Assembly (NCBI RefSeq): GCF_001661595.2
Contig: NZ_LYPF02000007.1
Span: forward strand, 1-64,000
Direction: 5' to 3'
DNA length: 64,000 nt
From: Crocinitomix algicola
Lineage (GTDB): Bacteria; Bacteroidota; Bacteroidia; Flavobacteriales_D; Crocinitomicaceae
Shown here: positions 1-9,416 of the stretch, piece by piece
Layout of the letters: each line of letters opens with the position of its first letter
How positions within the stretch are numbered: position 1 is the first letter of the stretch
Notes under the pieces: model-generated
What the model was told of the DNA's origin: nothing
Database searches by the model: none
The model's input: only the letters and a program-made list of their open reading frames with translations
Program-made: the position numbers and the translations under genes

Positions 1-1186
1 AAGTGACAGTACCTAGAGCGTCAGGAGTAAAAGCGACACCATCTGTCACGCCCATATCCCAAGTATAAGTTGCAGCACCTTCGCCAGCGAAAACAACAGA
101 TTCACCTAAACAAATTTCAGTATCAGAAACACCAGCAACAACATCAGGATATTCATTAACAAGTATCTCGATTTGAGCGCCGCAATCTTCTGGGTCAGCA
201 CTTGTAGCGTTAAAAGTATATAGTCCTGGAGCTCCAGGCGTAAACGGAACGTCATTAACTAAACCACCATCCCAAGTTACGGCAGCGCCACTTTCAGAAA
301 CTGCAGATGCAGTGAATGATTCACCAATACAAAGACCATAGTCTGAAACGGTTAAATCAAGCGCATTACACAATACGGTAATTATCACTTGACCATTTCC
401 AGTGTTTCCAACAGTATTATCTTGGTCAGCTCCACTATTGAAGGAACCTCCGCCACCACCATTAGTAGGGCCGTGCCATGATCCTCCACCTCCTGAGTAG
501 CCGCCGCCACCGCCGCCGCCCCAGTTGCCGCCGTTGCCTCCACCGCCGTAGCCACCGGGACCTCCAGAACACCCTGTTCCTCCAGCTCCACCAGCTAAGA
601 ATGACAGACCATTCCCACCGCAAGCTCCTCCTGAACCACTGGTGTAGAAGCCTCCTCCGTTACCAGCGTGACCGAAACCTAATGGTCCTGAGAGTGTGCT
701 TCCATTTCCGTCAACACCGCCTACGCCATATCGGTCAGGTGATCCGCCGTGTAAACTGTAGCCATCGTTCCCGTTTGTTGTGGTGTTTGCATCAATACCT
801 GGGAATGTAGGAGAACCTGAACCGTCCCAGGCGCGACCTCCACCACCTCCAGCGATAATAATGGGTTCATCATCGGCGTTTACAACAAATGAACCGCCGC
901 CGCCGCCCACTTGATTGTCAGAATTTTTTCCTCCTGCTTGGCCAACTAAAATGGTTAGTACTTCTCCAGGATCAAATAAAAATGATCCGATCATAATGGC
1001 TCCTTCACCTCCGTCGTTACCACCTTGTGCTCCTCTGACTTCTATTTGTAATAACGGGGCATCAGCTGGAACAGTGTAATACTGAAGGTCGCCTGTGTAA
1101 TCGAATGTCTCAACCTGGGCAAATAGATTTAAAGAACCCACAAAGAGACATGCTGCTATTAGTTTAGCATGTAAGTAATGTTTCAT
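1..1186 (-). CDS. Glycine-rich secreted protein with Ig-like repeats (3' end outside window)
   Basis: Starts at the ATG at 1186 and runs off the left edge, giving 395 visible codons. Residues 1-24 form a signal peptide ending LNLFAQ. Residues 25 to about 265 form a glycine-rich domain (IEVRGAQGG, ILVGQAGG, IIIAGGGGG and many GGGG runs) like the Pfam glycine-rich/ALK-LTK-type domain; aromatic, Asn and Cys residues are spread between the Gly runs. Then follow Ig/PKD-like repeats built around CIGES/CLGES, TWDGG and FTPGAPGLYTF. I infer a cell-surface or secreted adhesin-like protein; a T9SS sorting domain is expected at the missing C-terminus but cannot be seen. The glycine-rich part is much richer in GC than its neighbours because of GGN codons. 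Confidence 0.75.
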   Translation of the reverse strand, partial: MKHYLHAKLIAACLFVGSLNLFAQVETFDYTGDLQYYTVPADAPLLQIEVRGAQGGNDGGEGAIMIGSFLFDPGEVLTILVGQAGGKNSDNQVGGGGGSFVVNADDEPIIIAGGGGGRAWDGSGSPTFPGIDANTTTNGNDGYSLHGGSPDRYGVGGVDGNGSTLSGPLGFGHAGNGGGFYTSGSGGACGGNGLSFLAGGAGGTGCSGGPGGYGGGGNGGNWGGGGGGGYSGGGGSWHGPTNGGGGGSFNSGADQDNTVGNTGNGQVIITVLCNALDLTVSDYGLCIGESFTASAVSESGAAVTWDGGLVNDVPFTPGAPGLYTFNATSADPEDCGAQIEILVNEYPDVVAGVSDTEICLGESVVFAGEGAATYTWDMGVTDGVAFTPDALGTVT

Positions 1187-1406
1187 AGTGTAAGATGTAT
1201 TTATTTATGTTATAAATATATGACGTATTAAGAGTATATTAATGGGTATCAATGTTTTATTTTAAATGAATAAACTTTGTTTTGTTAAATTATAGTTAAG
1301 CTTGCTTTCTGTTTGGGGGAAGTGTTTCGATTTGCCGTTCGTTTTTTTTTGCAAATTGATGAACAGTTTTCTCTCTAAAAGCGTTATATTATCAGTTACA
1401 AATAGT

Positions 1407-1414
1407 TAAATTTG
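1407..1414 (+). promoter_or_regulatory. -7 box of dxs promoter
   Basis: TAAATTTG matches the Bacteroidota consensus TAnnTTTG exactly. It predicts transcription starting near 1419, about 14 bases before the ATG at 1433. It overlaps the upstream in-frame TTG at 1412, which argues against that TTG as a start. No good -33 TTG is present at the right distance. Confidence 0.5.
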
Positions 1415-1432
1415 TTCTTTAATCGTGATCGT

Positions 1433-3376
1433 ATGGGAAAGTATACAGCGGGGGAATTTCTAAGCCAAATAGAGTTTCCAAGAGATTTGAGAGATAAATT
1501 TGAGGTAGAACAATTACCTCAGGTTGCTGATGAATTGAGACAATACATCGTTGATGTTATTTCGGAAATCGGTAATTCTCATTTTGGTGCAAGTCTAGGA
1601 GTGGTGGAGTTAACAGTGGCACTTCATTATGTTTTTAACACTCCAGATGATCAGCTAGTTTGGGATGTTGGACATCAAGCATATGGTCATAAAATATTGA
1701 CGGGAAGAAGGAGTCAGTTTCACACAAACCGAATTAAAGGAGGTATTAGCGGATTCCCTAAAAGAAGTGAAAGTGAATACGATACTTTTGGTGTAGGACA
1801 CTCTTCTACATCAATATCCGGAGCTCTCGGTATGGCAATAGCAAATGATTATCAAAAAATAGATAAACAGCACATTGCCGTAATTGGTGATGGTTCAATG
1901 ACTGCTGGGTTAGCATTTGAAGGTCTAAATCATGGAGGGTCAACAGATACAAATTTACTTGTTGTTCTCAACGATAACTGTATGTCGATCGATCCAAATG
2001 TTGGGGCTTTAAGAGAGTATTTGACCGATATTACAACTTCTCATACGTATAATAAGGTAAAAGATGAAGTGTGGGGGTTGTTAGGTAAGATTTCAAAATT
2101 TGGTCCTAATGCTCAGGCGATTGCATCTAAGATTAGTAACTCTCTGAAAGGGAGTTTGTTGAATGATAGTAATTATTTCGAATCGCTGAACTTCAGGTAT
2201 TTTGGTCCTATTGATGGTCATGATACGATTGGTTTGGTGAAAATCATGCAAGATCTAAAGGATATTCCTGGACCAAAAATCTTGCACGTTTTAACCACGA
2301 AAGGAAAAGGATATAAGCCGGCCGAAGAAGGGAATGCAACACAATGGCACGCTCCAGGAGTTTTCAATAAAGAGACAGGAGAGATTGTAAAAGTAATTCC
2401 GAGTTCTCCACAGCCACCAAAATTTCAAGAAGTTTTTGGTCATTCTATCGTTGAGCTTGCAGAGAAAAATGAAAAGATAATGGGGGTAACGCCGGCAATG
2501 CCTTCCGGTTGCTCACTCAATATAATGATGAAAGCGATGCCAAATCGTGCATTTGATGTCGGTATTGCTGAACAACATGCAGTGACGGTTTCAGCGGGAA
2601 TGGCTACACAAGGTTTGGTGCCATTCTGTAATATATATTCTTCTTTCATGCAACGGGCTTACGATCAAGTGATTCATGATGTGGCGTTGCAAAATTTAAA
2701 TGTTGTTTTTTGTTTGGATCGGGGCGGTCTCGTTGGTGCTGATGGAGCGACTCATCACGGAGCTTATGATTTAGCGTACATGAGATCAATTCCTAATATG
2801 GTTGTTGCATCTCCTATGAACGAGAGTGAATTGAGGAATTTAATGTTTACGGCTCAGTTAAAAGATCAAGGTCCATTTTCAATTCGTTACCCGCGTGGTA
2901 AAGGGGTGATGGCAAAATGGAAAACACCGTTCAAAGAATTAAAAGTGGGCTCAGGTCGTAAGTTAAAAACAGGGGAAGATATCGCCTTTTTGACAATTGG
3001 ACCAATAGGAAATAAAACGACTGAGGCAATTGATGAACTTGAGAAAAATGGATTGTCTGTTGCACACTATGATATGCGTTTTGTTAAACCTCTTGACGAA
3101 ATGTTATTGCATGAAGTGTTTTCTAAGTTTGACAAAGTAATTACTGTCGAAGATGGTTGCTTAATGGGGGGGATGGGTTCTGCAATTCTGGAGTTCATGG
3201 CTGATCATTCCTATTCTGCTAAAGTAGTTCGCCTAGGTATTCCTGATAAATTTATTCATCATGGCACTCAAGACGAATTATATCATGAATGTTTTTATGA
3301 TAAAGATGCTATGATTAAATCAGCCGAAGAATTAATGAAAGGGAACGTGCTTAAAGCTTCTTCAATGGTCGGATAG
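1433..3376 (+). CDS. dxs: 1-deoxy-D-xylulose-5-phosphate synthase
   Basis: Condenses pyruvate and glyceraldehyde 3-phosphate to DXP using thiamine diphosphate; first step of the MEP isoprenoid pathway and precursor supply for thiazole (ThiG) and pyridoxal. The 647-residue protein has the expected features: GHQAYGHK near residue 80, GHSSTSISGALG near 122, the ThDP/Mg motif GDGSMTAG (152-159) followed by NDN (180-182), the transketolase-type EQHAVTVSAGMA near 378, and a C-terminal transketolase domain with FSIRYPRG. Length is normal for the family. I chose the ATG at 1433 over the TTG at 1412 because the latter lies in the promoter -7 box. It appears to be a single-gene unit. It depends on the cofactor made by the thi operon further right in this window. 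Confidence 0.97.
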   Translation: MGKYTAGEFLSQIEFPRDLRDKFEVEQLPQVADELRQYIVDVISEIGNSHFGASLGVVELTVALHYVFNTPDDQLVWDVGHQAYGHKILTGRRSQFHTNRIKGGISGFPKRSESEYDTFGVGHSSTSISGALGMAIANDYQKIDKQHIAVIGDGSMTAGLAFEGLNHGGSTDTNLLVVLNDNCMSIDPNVGALREYLTDITTSHTYNKVKDEVWGLLGKISKFGPNAQAIASKISNSLKGSLLNDSNYFESLNFRYFGPIDGHDTIGLVKIMQDLKDIPGPKILHVLTTKGKGYKPAEEGNATQWHAPGVFNKETGEIVKVIPSSPQPPKFQEVFGHSIVELAEKNEKIMGVTPAMPSGCSLNIMMKAMPNRAFDVGIAEQHAVTVSAGMATQGLVPFCNIYSSFMQRAYDQVIHDVALQNLNVVFCLDRGGLVGADGATHHGAYDLAYMRSIPNMVVASPMNESELRNLMFTAQLKDQGPFSIRYPRGKGVMAKWKTPFKELKVGSGRKLKTGEDIAFLTIGPIGNKTTEAIDELEKNGLSVAHYDMRFVKPLDEMLLHEVFSKFDKVITVEDGCLMGGMGSAILEFMADHSYSAKVVRLGIPDKFIHHGTQDELYHECFYDKDAMIKSAEELMKGNVLKASSMVG

Positions 3377-3486
3377 AATATCGTTTTTATCCAAAACCAG
3401 ATTTCTAGTTAATATTTTTAATACTCCAGTAACATGGCTTAACTCAAGATTAATTTGGGATTAATGCTTGCGTAATTATCTGCAAA

Positions 3487-3494
3487 TACATTTG
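3487..3494 (+). promoter_or_regulatory. Candidate -7 box for the choice-of-anchor I gene
   Basis: TACATTTG fits TAnnTTTG; a TTG lies at 3468-3470, 16 bases upstream, somewhat closer than usual. Predicted start near 3499, giving a leader of about 21 bases to the ATG at 3520. Confidence 0.4.
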
Positions 3495-3519
3495 TTATAA
3501 ATTGTATAAAAGATTAATT

Positions 3520-6500
3520 ATGAAGAAGATTTACACGAGTATCTTGGCTGTTTTTGGCCTTGTAGCGTCTGCGTGGGGACAAAATCCCGGAATGTTAATT
3601 TCCGAATTCCACCAAAACCCGGGTGGTTTAGATTCACCATTTGAATATGTAGAATTGTTAGTTACTGATGATATTGACTTTTCAGTTACCCCATACACAG
3701 TTATTGTAGCAAATAATGGTACAGCAACTGTGGATGGTTGGATTGAGGGCGGATCAATTACGTATGCTTTCGAGATAAATACTGGAATTGTAAGTGTGGG
3801 AGATGTTGTTTATGTTGGGGGGACAGATATGGCTCCTACGGGAACTAAACTTAGAATGATTGATACAGGCGTAGATGGTGGAGACGGTAGTATAGGTAAC
3901 AATAATACAGGTGGAGTTTTTGGGAATGGTGGCGGAAATGCAGATGGTATTGCTGTTTTTAATATGGATGTTGCGTCAATTACTTCATCAACTGTTCCTA
4001 CTGACGCCTTGTTTTACGGTAGTGGAATTGGAGGAGCTGCAATTGATGGAGTTTCGGGTTATCAATTGCCTGTTAATGATCATTACGATGGAGGTAAACT
4101 TCTAGAAGAATCATTCTATGGAGCCGATGAGGATTTAACCGAACTAACCGGTGTTTATAATTTAGAAACATTTGAATTTGTTGAAGCAAGAACTTTTACC
4201 TCAGGTGAAGGGACTGACGGAGTTTCTTTAATCACTTTTGCTGATGAGGCACCAGCAAAAGTTAGTTTCGTAACAGAAGATATTACTTTAAATGAGAATG
4301 CAGGGACGGTAAGCTTTGACCTTGATTTGATAGATGCTAATGGTTCTGCTTCATCATGTGATATAAAAATTGTTTCGATCTCGTCTGCTACCAATGAGGC
4401 TGATTTTATTTTATTAGATACCACGGTTTCATTTACTGGTGATGTGGATGAAACAATGTCATTTTCTTTTGAAATTATCGATGATGGAGATGCAGAACAA
4501 TCGGAGTATATTGTGGTTTCTGCAGAAAATTTCGTAAACGCAGAACTGTTTGACATCACTGAAATGTTTATTTATATAACTGATAATGATCGCGTGATTC
4601 CAACGGCAACAAACGAGTTAAATTTTGAATTACTAACAAGTTTCTCTAATGGAGAAGAAGGAGAGGCTTCTGCTGAAATAGTTGCGTTTGATGAAAGTTC
4701 AGATCGCTTGGTTATTGCTAATAGTGTGGCGAATGTTATTGATATAGTTGACTTTTCAGTACCTGAATCACCTGTGTTGTTAGAGTCTATAGGATTAGAT
4801 TCTATTGGTGAAATCAATTCTATCGCGGTTTATGATGGCGTAATTGCAGCGGCTATCGCGGCACCAATACCTCAAGATCCTGGATTTGTCTCGTTTTTCT
4901 CAATCGATGGTGATTATTTGAATAGATTAACTGTTGGGGCATTACCTGATATGGTGACGTTTAATCATGCAGGTGATCTGGTTGCTGTTGCTTGTGAAGG
5001 TGAGCCAAATGATGATTACGATGTTGACCCATTGGGTGGTGTGTCTTTGATTGAAATTTCTGGTGCTATTGATGCTATCTCTCCAGCTGATGTTACAAAT
5101 TTGGATTTTACAGCATTTGATGCTGATGCGGCTGATTTAATGGATGCGGGTCTTCGAGTTTTTGGCCCGGAATCTTCACTATCTCAAGATATCGAACCTG
5201 AATACGTAACGATTTTACCAGATGATATGACTGCACATGTAGTTTGCCAAGAAAATAATGCAATAGCAGTTGTTGATTTAATAGCTAAAGAGATTACGGA
5301 AATTCGCATTTTGGGTACAATTGATCACAGCTTGTTTGGTTTTGGATTGGATGCATCGAACAGAACGTCAGGTATTAATATTGCAAACTTTCCAATAAAA
5401 GGATTTTTTATGCCGGATGCAATTGATAATATAACCGTGGATGGAGCAACCTATTTAGTTACGGCGAATGAAGGTGATTCGCGCGATTATGATGGCTATA
5501 GCGAAGAAGAACGAATTGATGATTTAGAACTTGATGAAACCTTATTTCCTAACGCAGCATATTGGCAAAATGAATTATTGTTAGGACGTTTGAAAACAAC
5601 ATCAGCAAACGGTGATATTGATGGAGATGGTGATTTTGATGAGTTATATTCGTACGGAACTCGGTCATTTTCTATTTGGAATGAAGCGACGGGTGAGCTT
5701 GTATTTGATTCTGGGGACCTAATCGAGCAGATTATTGCGAATGATCCTGTATATGTCGATTTGTTTAATGCATCAAATGAGGACGAAGCTGAAGCTAAAA
5801 ATAGAAGTGATGATAAAGGTCCGGAACCTGAGGGTGTTTTGGCTACTTTGATTGATGGAAATGCCTTTTTATTTGTTTCTTTAGAGCGAATAGGTGGAGC
5901 AATGGCGTTCAATATAAATGATCCAGAAAATCCAATCTATGTTGGTTACCATAACAATAGAGACGCTGAAACAAATGGCCCTGATAGAGGTGCAGAAGGT
6001 ATGATTTTTATACCTGCTGAATTGTCTCCGAATGGGAATGGTATATTAGTACTGGCAAATGAAGTGTCAAGTAGCTTGTCGATCTATCAAATTAATTCTT
6101 GTGTTGAATTATCTGAATTGGAAATTACAACTATCGATGATCAAACAAGTTTTTGTGAGGGTGGTGAATTAGAATTATTTGCTACAGAAGATGAGGATTT
6201 GACTTATCAATGGTACTTGAATGAAGAAATGCTCGATGGCGCAATGGATCAATCTTTTATTGCTGAGACGGGCGGTGAGTATAAAGTATCAATTTACAAT
6301 GCAGAGTATGCTTGTGAGGGAACATCTGAATTCATTGAGATTGAAGAGCTGGATGCTCCAATGCCAATTATTACTGTAACAGATGGTGAGCTTTTTACTG
6401 ATTCTTATGAAACTTATCAATGGTATTTTGAAGGTGAATTAATCGATGGGGCAACCGAAATGTCGTATTTTCCAACCGAAGATGGCGCTTACACAGTTGT

Positions 6501-6813
6501 TGTTACAAATGAGGACGGATGTGTAGGTGAAGCTACTTATAATGTGGAATACACAGGTGTAAAGGAGCTTTCGTCAAATACCTTTAATATCTATCCAAAC
6601 CCAACTAATGGAGTTATAACAATTGAGTTGGGAGAGGATATTAATCAAAATACGGATATTTTAATCTATGATATCGCAGGTCATGTAGCTTATCAAGGAC
6701 AGGTTAATGGTTATTCTCAGCATATTGATTTGACCGATTTGTCGTCGGGGGTTTATTTTGTAAAAGTTGACTTTGCGACAAAATCCATCAGTAAAAAATT
6801 AATTATTAGGTAA
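3520..6813 (+). CDS. Choice-of-anchor I family T9SS-exported protein
   Basis: Secreted 1097-residue protein. A signal peptide (MKKIYTSILAVFGLVASAWG) is followed by a lamin-tail-like segment starting MLISEFHQNP, a Calx-beta-like stretch (VSFVTEDITLNENAGTVSF), and a long beta-propeller-like region with motifs typical of the choice-of-anchor I group (YLVTANEGDSRDYDGY; FLFVSLERIGGAMAF). Two Ig-like repeats with QWYLNEEMLDGA and QWYFEGELIDGA precede a C-terminal type A sorting domain (FNIYPNPTNG ... GVYFVKV ... KKLIIR). This type of tail directs export by T9SS and usually surface anchoring. The enzymatic role is unknown; relatives have phytase- or phosphatase-like annotations that I cannot confirm here. 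The ATG at 3520 was chosen over the TTG at 3502 because it begins the signal peptide. A terminator follows. Confidence 0.85.
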   Translation: MKKIYTSILAVFGLVASAWGQNPGMLISEFHQNPGGLDSPFEYVELLVTDDIDFSVTPYTVIVANNGTATVDGWIEGGSITYAFEINTGIVSVGDVVYVGGTDMAPTGTKLRMIDTGVDGGDGSIGNNNTGGVFGNGGGNADGIAVFNMDVASITSSTVPTDALFYGSGIGGAAIDGVSGYQLPVNDHYDGGKLLEESFYGADEDLTELTGVYNLETFEFVEARTFTSGEGTDGVSLITFADEAPAKVSFVTEDITLNENAGTVSFDLDLIDANGSASSCDIKIVSISSATNEADFILLDTTVSFTGDVDETMSFSFEIIDDGDAEQSEYIVVSAENFVNAELFDITEMFIYITDNDRVIPTATNELNFELLTSFSNGEEGEASAEIVAFDESSDRLVIANSVANVIDIVDFSVPESPVLLESIGLDSIGEINSIAVYDGVIAAAIAAPIPQDPGFVSFFSIDGDYLNRLTVGALPDMVTFNHAGDLVAVACEGEPNDDYDVDPLGGVSLIEISGAIDAISPADVTNLDFTAFDADAADLMDAGLRVFGPESSLSQDIEPEYVTILPDDMTAHVVCQENNAIAVVDLIAKEITEIRILGTIDHSLFGFGLDASNRTSGINIANFPIKGFFMPDAIDNITVDGATYLVTANEGDSRDYDGYSEEERIDDLELDETLFPNAAYWQNELLLGRLKTTSANGDIDGDGDFDELYSYGTRSFSIWNEATGELVFDSGDLIEQIIANDPVYVDLFNASNEDEAEAKNRSDDKGPEPEGVLATLIDGNAFLFVSLERIGGAMAFNINDPENPIYVGYHNNRDAETNGPDRGAEGMIFIPAELSPNGNGILVLANEVSSSLSIYQINSCVELSELEITTIDDQTSFCEGGELELFATEDEDLTYQWYLNEEMLDGAMDQSFIAETGGEYKVSIYNAEYACEGTSEFIEIEELDAPMPIITVTDGELFTDSYETYQWYFEGELIDGATEMSYFPTEDGAYTVVVTNEDGCVGEATYNVEYTGVKELSSNTFNIYPNPTNGVITIELGEDINQNTDILIYDIAGHVAYQGQVNGYSQHIDLTDLSSGVYFVKVDFATKSISKKLIIR

Positions 6814-6831
6814 GATTAATCACATTTCACT

Positions 6832-6866
6832 AAAAAAAGGGGCTTCAACCGAAGTCCCTTTTTTTA
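6832..6866 (+). terminator. Rho-independent terminator
   Basis: GGGGCTTC-AACC-GAAGTCCC hairpin flanked by seven A and seven T residues, placed 19 bases after the stop at 6813. The A/T flanks let it work in both directions, but only the + strand gene ends here. Confidence 0.9.
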
Positions 6867-6924
6867 TGTTCGATTTTAAGAGAATATGCGCTTAGTTATC
6901 CTTAATAATTCTAGTCGGAATGAT

Positions 6925-6932
6925 TATATTTG
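6925..6932 (+). promoter_or_regulatory. -7 box of glyS promoter
   Basis: TATATTTG is an exact TAnnTTTG match located between a terminator and glyS. Predicted transcription start near 6937, giving a leader of about 45 bases. The -33 element is weak (TTA near 6902). Confidence 0.5.
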
Positions 6933-6981
6933 TCGCCAATATACGGCTGTTTTAGCTGTGTTAATTCTTAAAAAATAAAAA

Positions 6982-8517
6982 ATGGCAGCTCAAGAAGATA
7001 AATTAAAAGATATCATTGGTCACGCGAAAGAGTATGGATTTGTATTTCCGTCAAGTGAAATTTATGATGGACTAAGTGCAACTTATGATTATGGACAACT
7101 TGGGGCTGAGTTGAAAAATAATATTAAGAATTATTGGTGGAAATCAATGGTTCAAATGAATGAGAATATTGTTGGGTTAGATGCGGCGATATTCATGGCG
7201 CCTGACACTTGGAAGGCTTCAGGACATGTCGATGCTTTTAACGACCCGTTAATTGATAATAAAGATTCCAAAAAAAGATATAGAGCAGATGTTCTCATCG
7301 AAGAGCATATTGAGAAGATTCGAGCAAAAATAGATAAGGATGTAACCAAAGGCAAAAAAAAGTTTGGTGATGATTTTAATGAATCCGAATTTAGAGCTAC
7401 CAATCCAAATGTATTGAGAAGAGAGGGAGAAATTAAAGGGATTGAAGATCGAATGAGAAATGCGTTAAACAACGAGGATTTAGCCGACTTAAAATCACTT
7501 ATAGAGGATTTAGGTATTGCTTGTCCCTTGAGTGGTTCAAAAAATTGGACCGATGTTAAACAATTTAACCTAATGTTTTCAACTGAGTTAGGATCTGTCT
7601 CTGGTGAGTCTGCTAAAATTTATTTAAGACCAGAAACGGCGCAAGGTATCTTTGTTAACTTTCTTAATGTTCAAAAGTCTGGTAGAATGAAAATTCCTTT
7701 TGGAATTGCGCAAATTGGTAAAGCTTTTAGGAATGAAATTGTAGCGCGTCAATTTATATTTAGAATGCGTGAGTTTGAACAGATGGAAATGCAGTTTTTT
7801 GTGCGTCCAGGTGAAGAAATGAAATGGTACGAGTATTGGAAAGAATACCGAATTAAATGGCATAAAGCACTAGGTTTTGACGATACAGCTTATCGTTTTC
7901 ATGATCATATCAAATTAGCACACTACGCAAATGCGGCTGCCGATATTGAGTTTAACTTCCCAATGGGGTTTAAGGAGCTTGAAGGAATACATTCGCGGAC
8001 AGATTTTGATTTAAAACAGCATGAAGAGCATTCTGGTAAAAAATTACGTTATTTTGATCCTGAAATAAATGATTCTTATATTCCTTATGTGGTTGAAACG
8101 TCCATAGGGTTAGATAGAATGTTTTTAGCAGTTTTGTCACAGTCTTATAAAGAAGAAACCCTTGATGATGGTTCTACACGAAAAGTAATGTCTATTCCAC
8201 CTGCTCTTGCACCTTATAAAGTGGCGGTTTTACCTCTTATGAAAAAAGAAGGTATGCCTGAGTTAGCGCGCGAAATTATTGACGGATTAAAAATTGATTT
8301 TAATTGTCAATATGATGAAAAAGATAATATTGGAAAACGTTATCGTCGTCAGGATGCAATTGGAACTCCGTTTGCTGTTACAGTTGATCATGAGTCGTTA
8401 ACGGATCGAACAGTTACAATACGGGACAGAGATACGATGAAACAAGAGCGCGTTTCTATTGCTGATTTACATGCGATCATCGAAAAGAAAGTAAGCCTTA
8501 GAAACTTATTGTCATAA
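6982..8517 (+). CDS. glyS: Glycine--tRNA ligase, single-chain dimeric type
   Basis: Charges tRNA-Gly with glycine in the cytoplasm. The 511-residue length and sequence match the eukaryote/archaea-like alpha2 class II enzyme (GlyQS type), not the alpha2beta2 form. Visible features: N-terminal YGFVFPSSEIYDG, class II motif 2 FRNEIVARQ near residue 249, REFEQMEMQFFV just after it, motif 3 ETSIGLDRMFLA near 372, and a C-terminal anticodon-binding domain from about 412 (KVAVLPLMKKEG) with YRRQDAIGTPFAVTVD. It is in its own unit after a terminator; a methyltransferase gene follows 49 bases later. Confidence 0.96.
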   Translation: MAAQEDKLKDIIGHAKEYGFVFPSSEIYDGLSATYDYGQLGAELKNNIKNYWWKSMVQMNENIVGLDAAIFMAPDTWKASGHVDAFNDPLIDNKDSKKRYRADVLIEEHIEKIRAKIDKDVTKGKKKFGDDFNESEFRATNPNVLRREGEIKGIEDRMRNALNNEDLADLKSLIEDLGIACPLSGSKNWTDVKQFNLMFSTELGSVSGESAKIYLRPETAQGIFVNFLNVQKSGRMKIPFGIAQIGKAFRNEIVARQFIFRMREFEQMEMQFFVRPGEEMKWYEYWKEYRIKWHKALGFDDTAYRFHDHIKLAHYANAAADIEFNFPMGFKELEGIHSRTDFDLKQHEEHSGKKLRYFDPEINDSYIPYVVETSIGLDRMFLAVLSQSYKEETLDDGSTRKVMSIPPALAPYKVAVLPLMKKEGMPELAREIIDGLKIDFNCQYDEKDNIGKRYRRQDAIGTPFAVTVDHESLTDRTVTIRDRDTMKQERVSIADLHAIIEKKVSLRNLLS

Positions 8518-8566
8518 TTCGAGCTAATTTGATTAGCGCACCAAAATAGGGGTTTGTAAAATTGAT

Positions 8567-9409
8567 ATGGCTAGATTTTTCGCTGAGAACTGGGAGGATT
8601 ATGAGTTGATTGACGCTGGTAATAATCAGAAATTAGAGCGATGGGGAAATGTGGTAACTATTCGGCCCGAGAGAAATGCTTATTTTACCCCTGTTTTAAG
8701 TTTAAAAGAATGGAAAAAGGAGGCTGATTTTATCTTTAATGAGGTTTCGCATACAAAGGGTGATTGGAAGGTGTTGAATGCAAATGCTCCAACAGAATGG
8801 AAGATATCTTATAAAAATTTGATTTTTAACCTTAAACTTACAAAGTTTAAACATGTTGGTTTGTTTCCAGAACAGGTGTTTAATTGGGATTTTATATCGT
8901 CAAAACTAAGTACATCAAGTCGTTTTTTAAATTTGTTTGGATATACTGGAGGTGCTTCTCTTATGGCTAGAAAGTCGGGAGCTGAAGTTTATCATTGTGA
9001 TTCTGTTCGACAAATAAATGCTTGGGCAAAAACGAATATGGAGGACTCTTCTTTAGATCACATTCGTTGGGTTTTGGATGATGCGCTAAAATTTGCTCAA
9101 CGTGAATTAAAGAGGGGTAATAAGTATGACGGTATCATAATGGACCCGCCGGCTTTTGGAATTGGGGCGAAAAAAGAACGGTGGAAAATTGAGGATAAAT
9201 TTCCAGAACTTCTTGAAACAACAACTGGACTGCTCGTGAATAACGGTTTTTTAATTGCGAACACTTATTCACCGCGATTAGATGCGAAAAAAATTAAGGC
9301 ATATACTTCGTCCGTTGTTAAAGGTAAAACAATAGAAATTGGCACCTTGTCAAGAAAAACCACTACAGGAAAAATATTGGAGTACGGAGAGTTAACTCGA
9401 ATCTATTAA
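8567..9409 (+). CDS. Class I SAM-dependent methyltransferase, RlmI/RlmK-like
   Basis: A 280-residue protein of the Methyltrans_SAM family that includes the 23S rRNA m5C methyltransferase RlmI. The SAM-binding motif I is FLNLFGYTGGASLMA, the acidic loop is VYHCDS, and the catalytic-type motif is IIMDPPAFG; the C-terminus KILEYGELTRIY is also typical. It lacks an N-terminal PUA domain such as that of E. coli RlmI, as is common in the short Bacteroidota homologues. The rRNA target is inferred from the family and the exact site is unknown. The next gene is convergent with a 7-base gap and no terminator between them. Confidence 0.8.
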   Translation: MARFFAENWEDYELIDAGNNQKLERWGNVVTIRPERNAYFTPVLSLKEWKKEADFIFNEVSHTKGDWKVLNANAPTEWKISYKNLIFNLKLTKFKHVGLFPEQVFNWDFISSKLSTSSRFLNLFGYTGGASLMARKSGAEVYHCDSVRQINAWAKTNMEDSSLDHIRWVLDDALKFAQRELKRGNKYDGIIMDPPAFGIGAKKERWKIEDKFPELLETTTGLLVNNGFLIANTYSPRLDAKKIKAYTSSVVKGKTIEIGTLSRKTTTGKILEYGELTRIY

Positions 9410-9416
9410 TCTCTTT

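Noticed and set aside
478-810. A + strand Arg/His-rich open frame
   Set aside because: It is the reverse side of the Gly-rich domain of the minus-strand gene (GGN read as NCC); the protein has no plausible structure.
1187-1406. Hidden gene or RNA between the glycine-rich gene and dxs
   Set aside because: AT-rich, no frame longer than background and no recognisable RNA motif.
1412-1432. TTG as the start of dxs
   Set aside because: It overlaps the -7 box TAAATTTG; the ATG at 1433 gives the normal N-terminus.
4155-5912. Several minus-strand open frames of 80-138 codons (4155, 4572, 5496)
   Set aside because: They lie entirely within the choice-of-anchor I gene in another frame, and their Ser-rich composition is what the antisense of Asp/Glu-rich coding produces.
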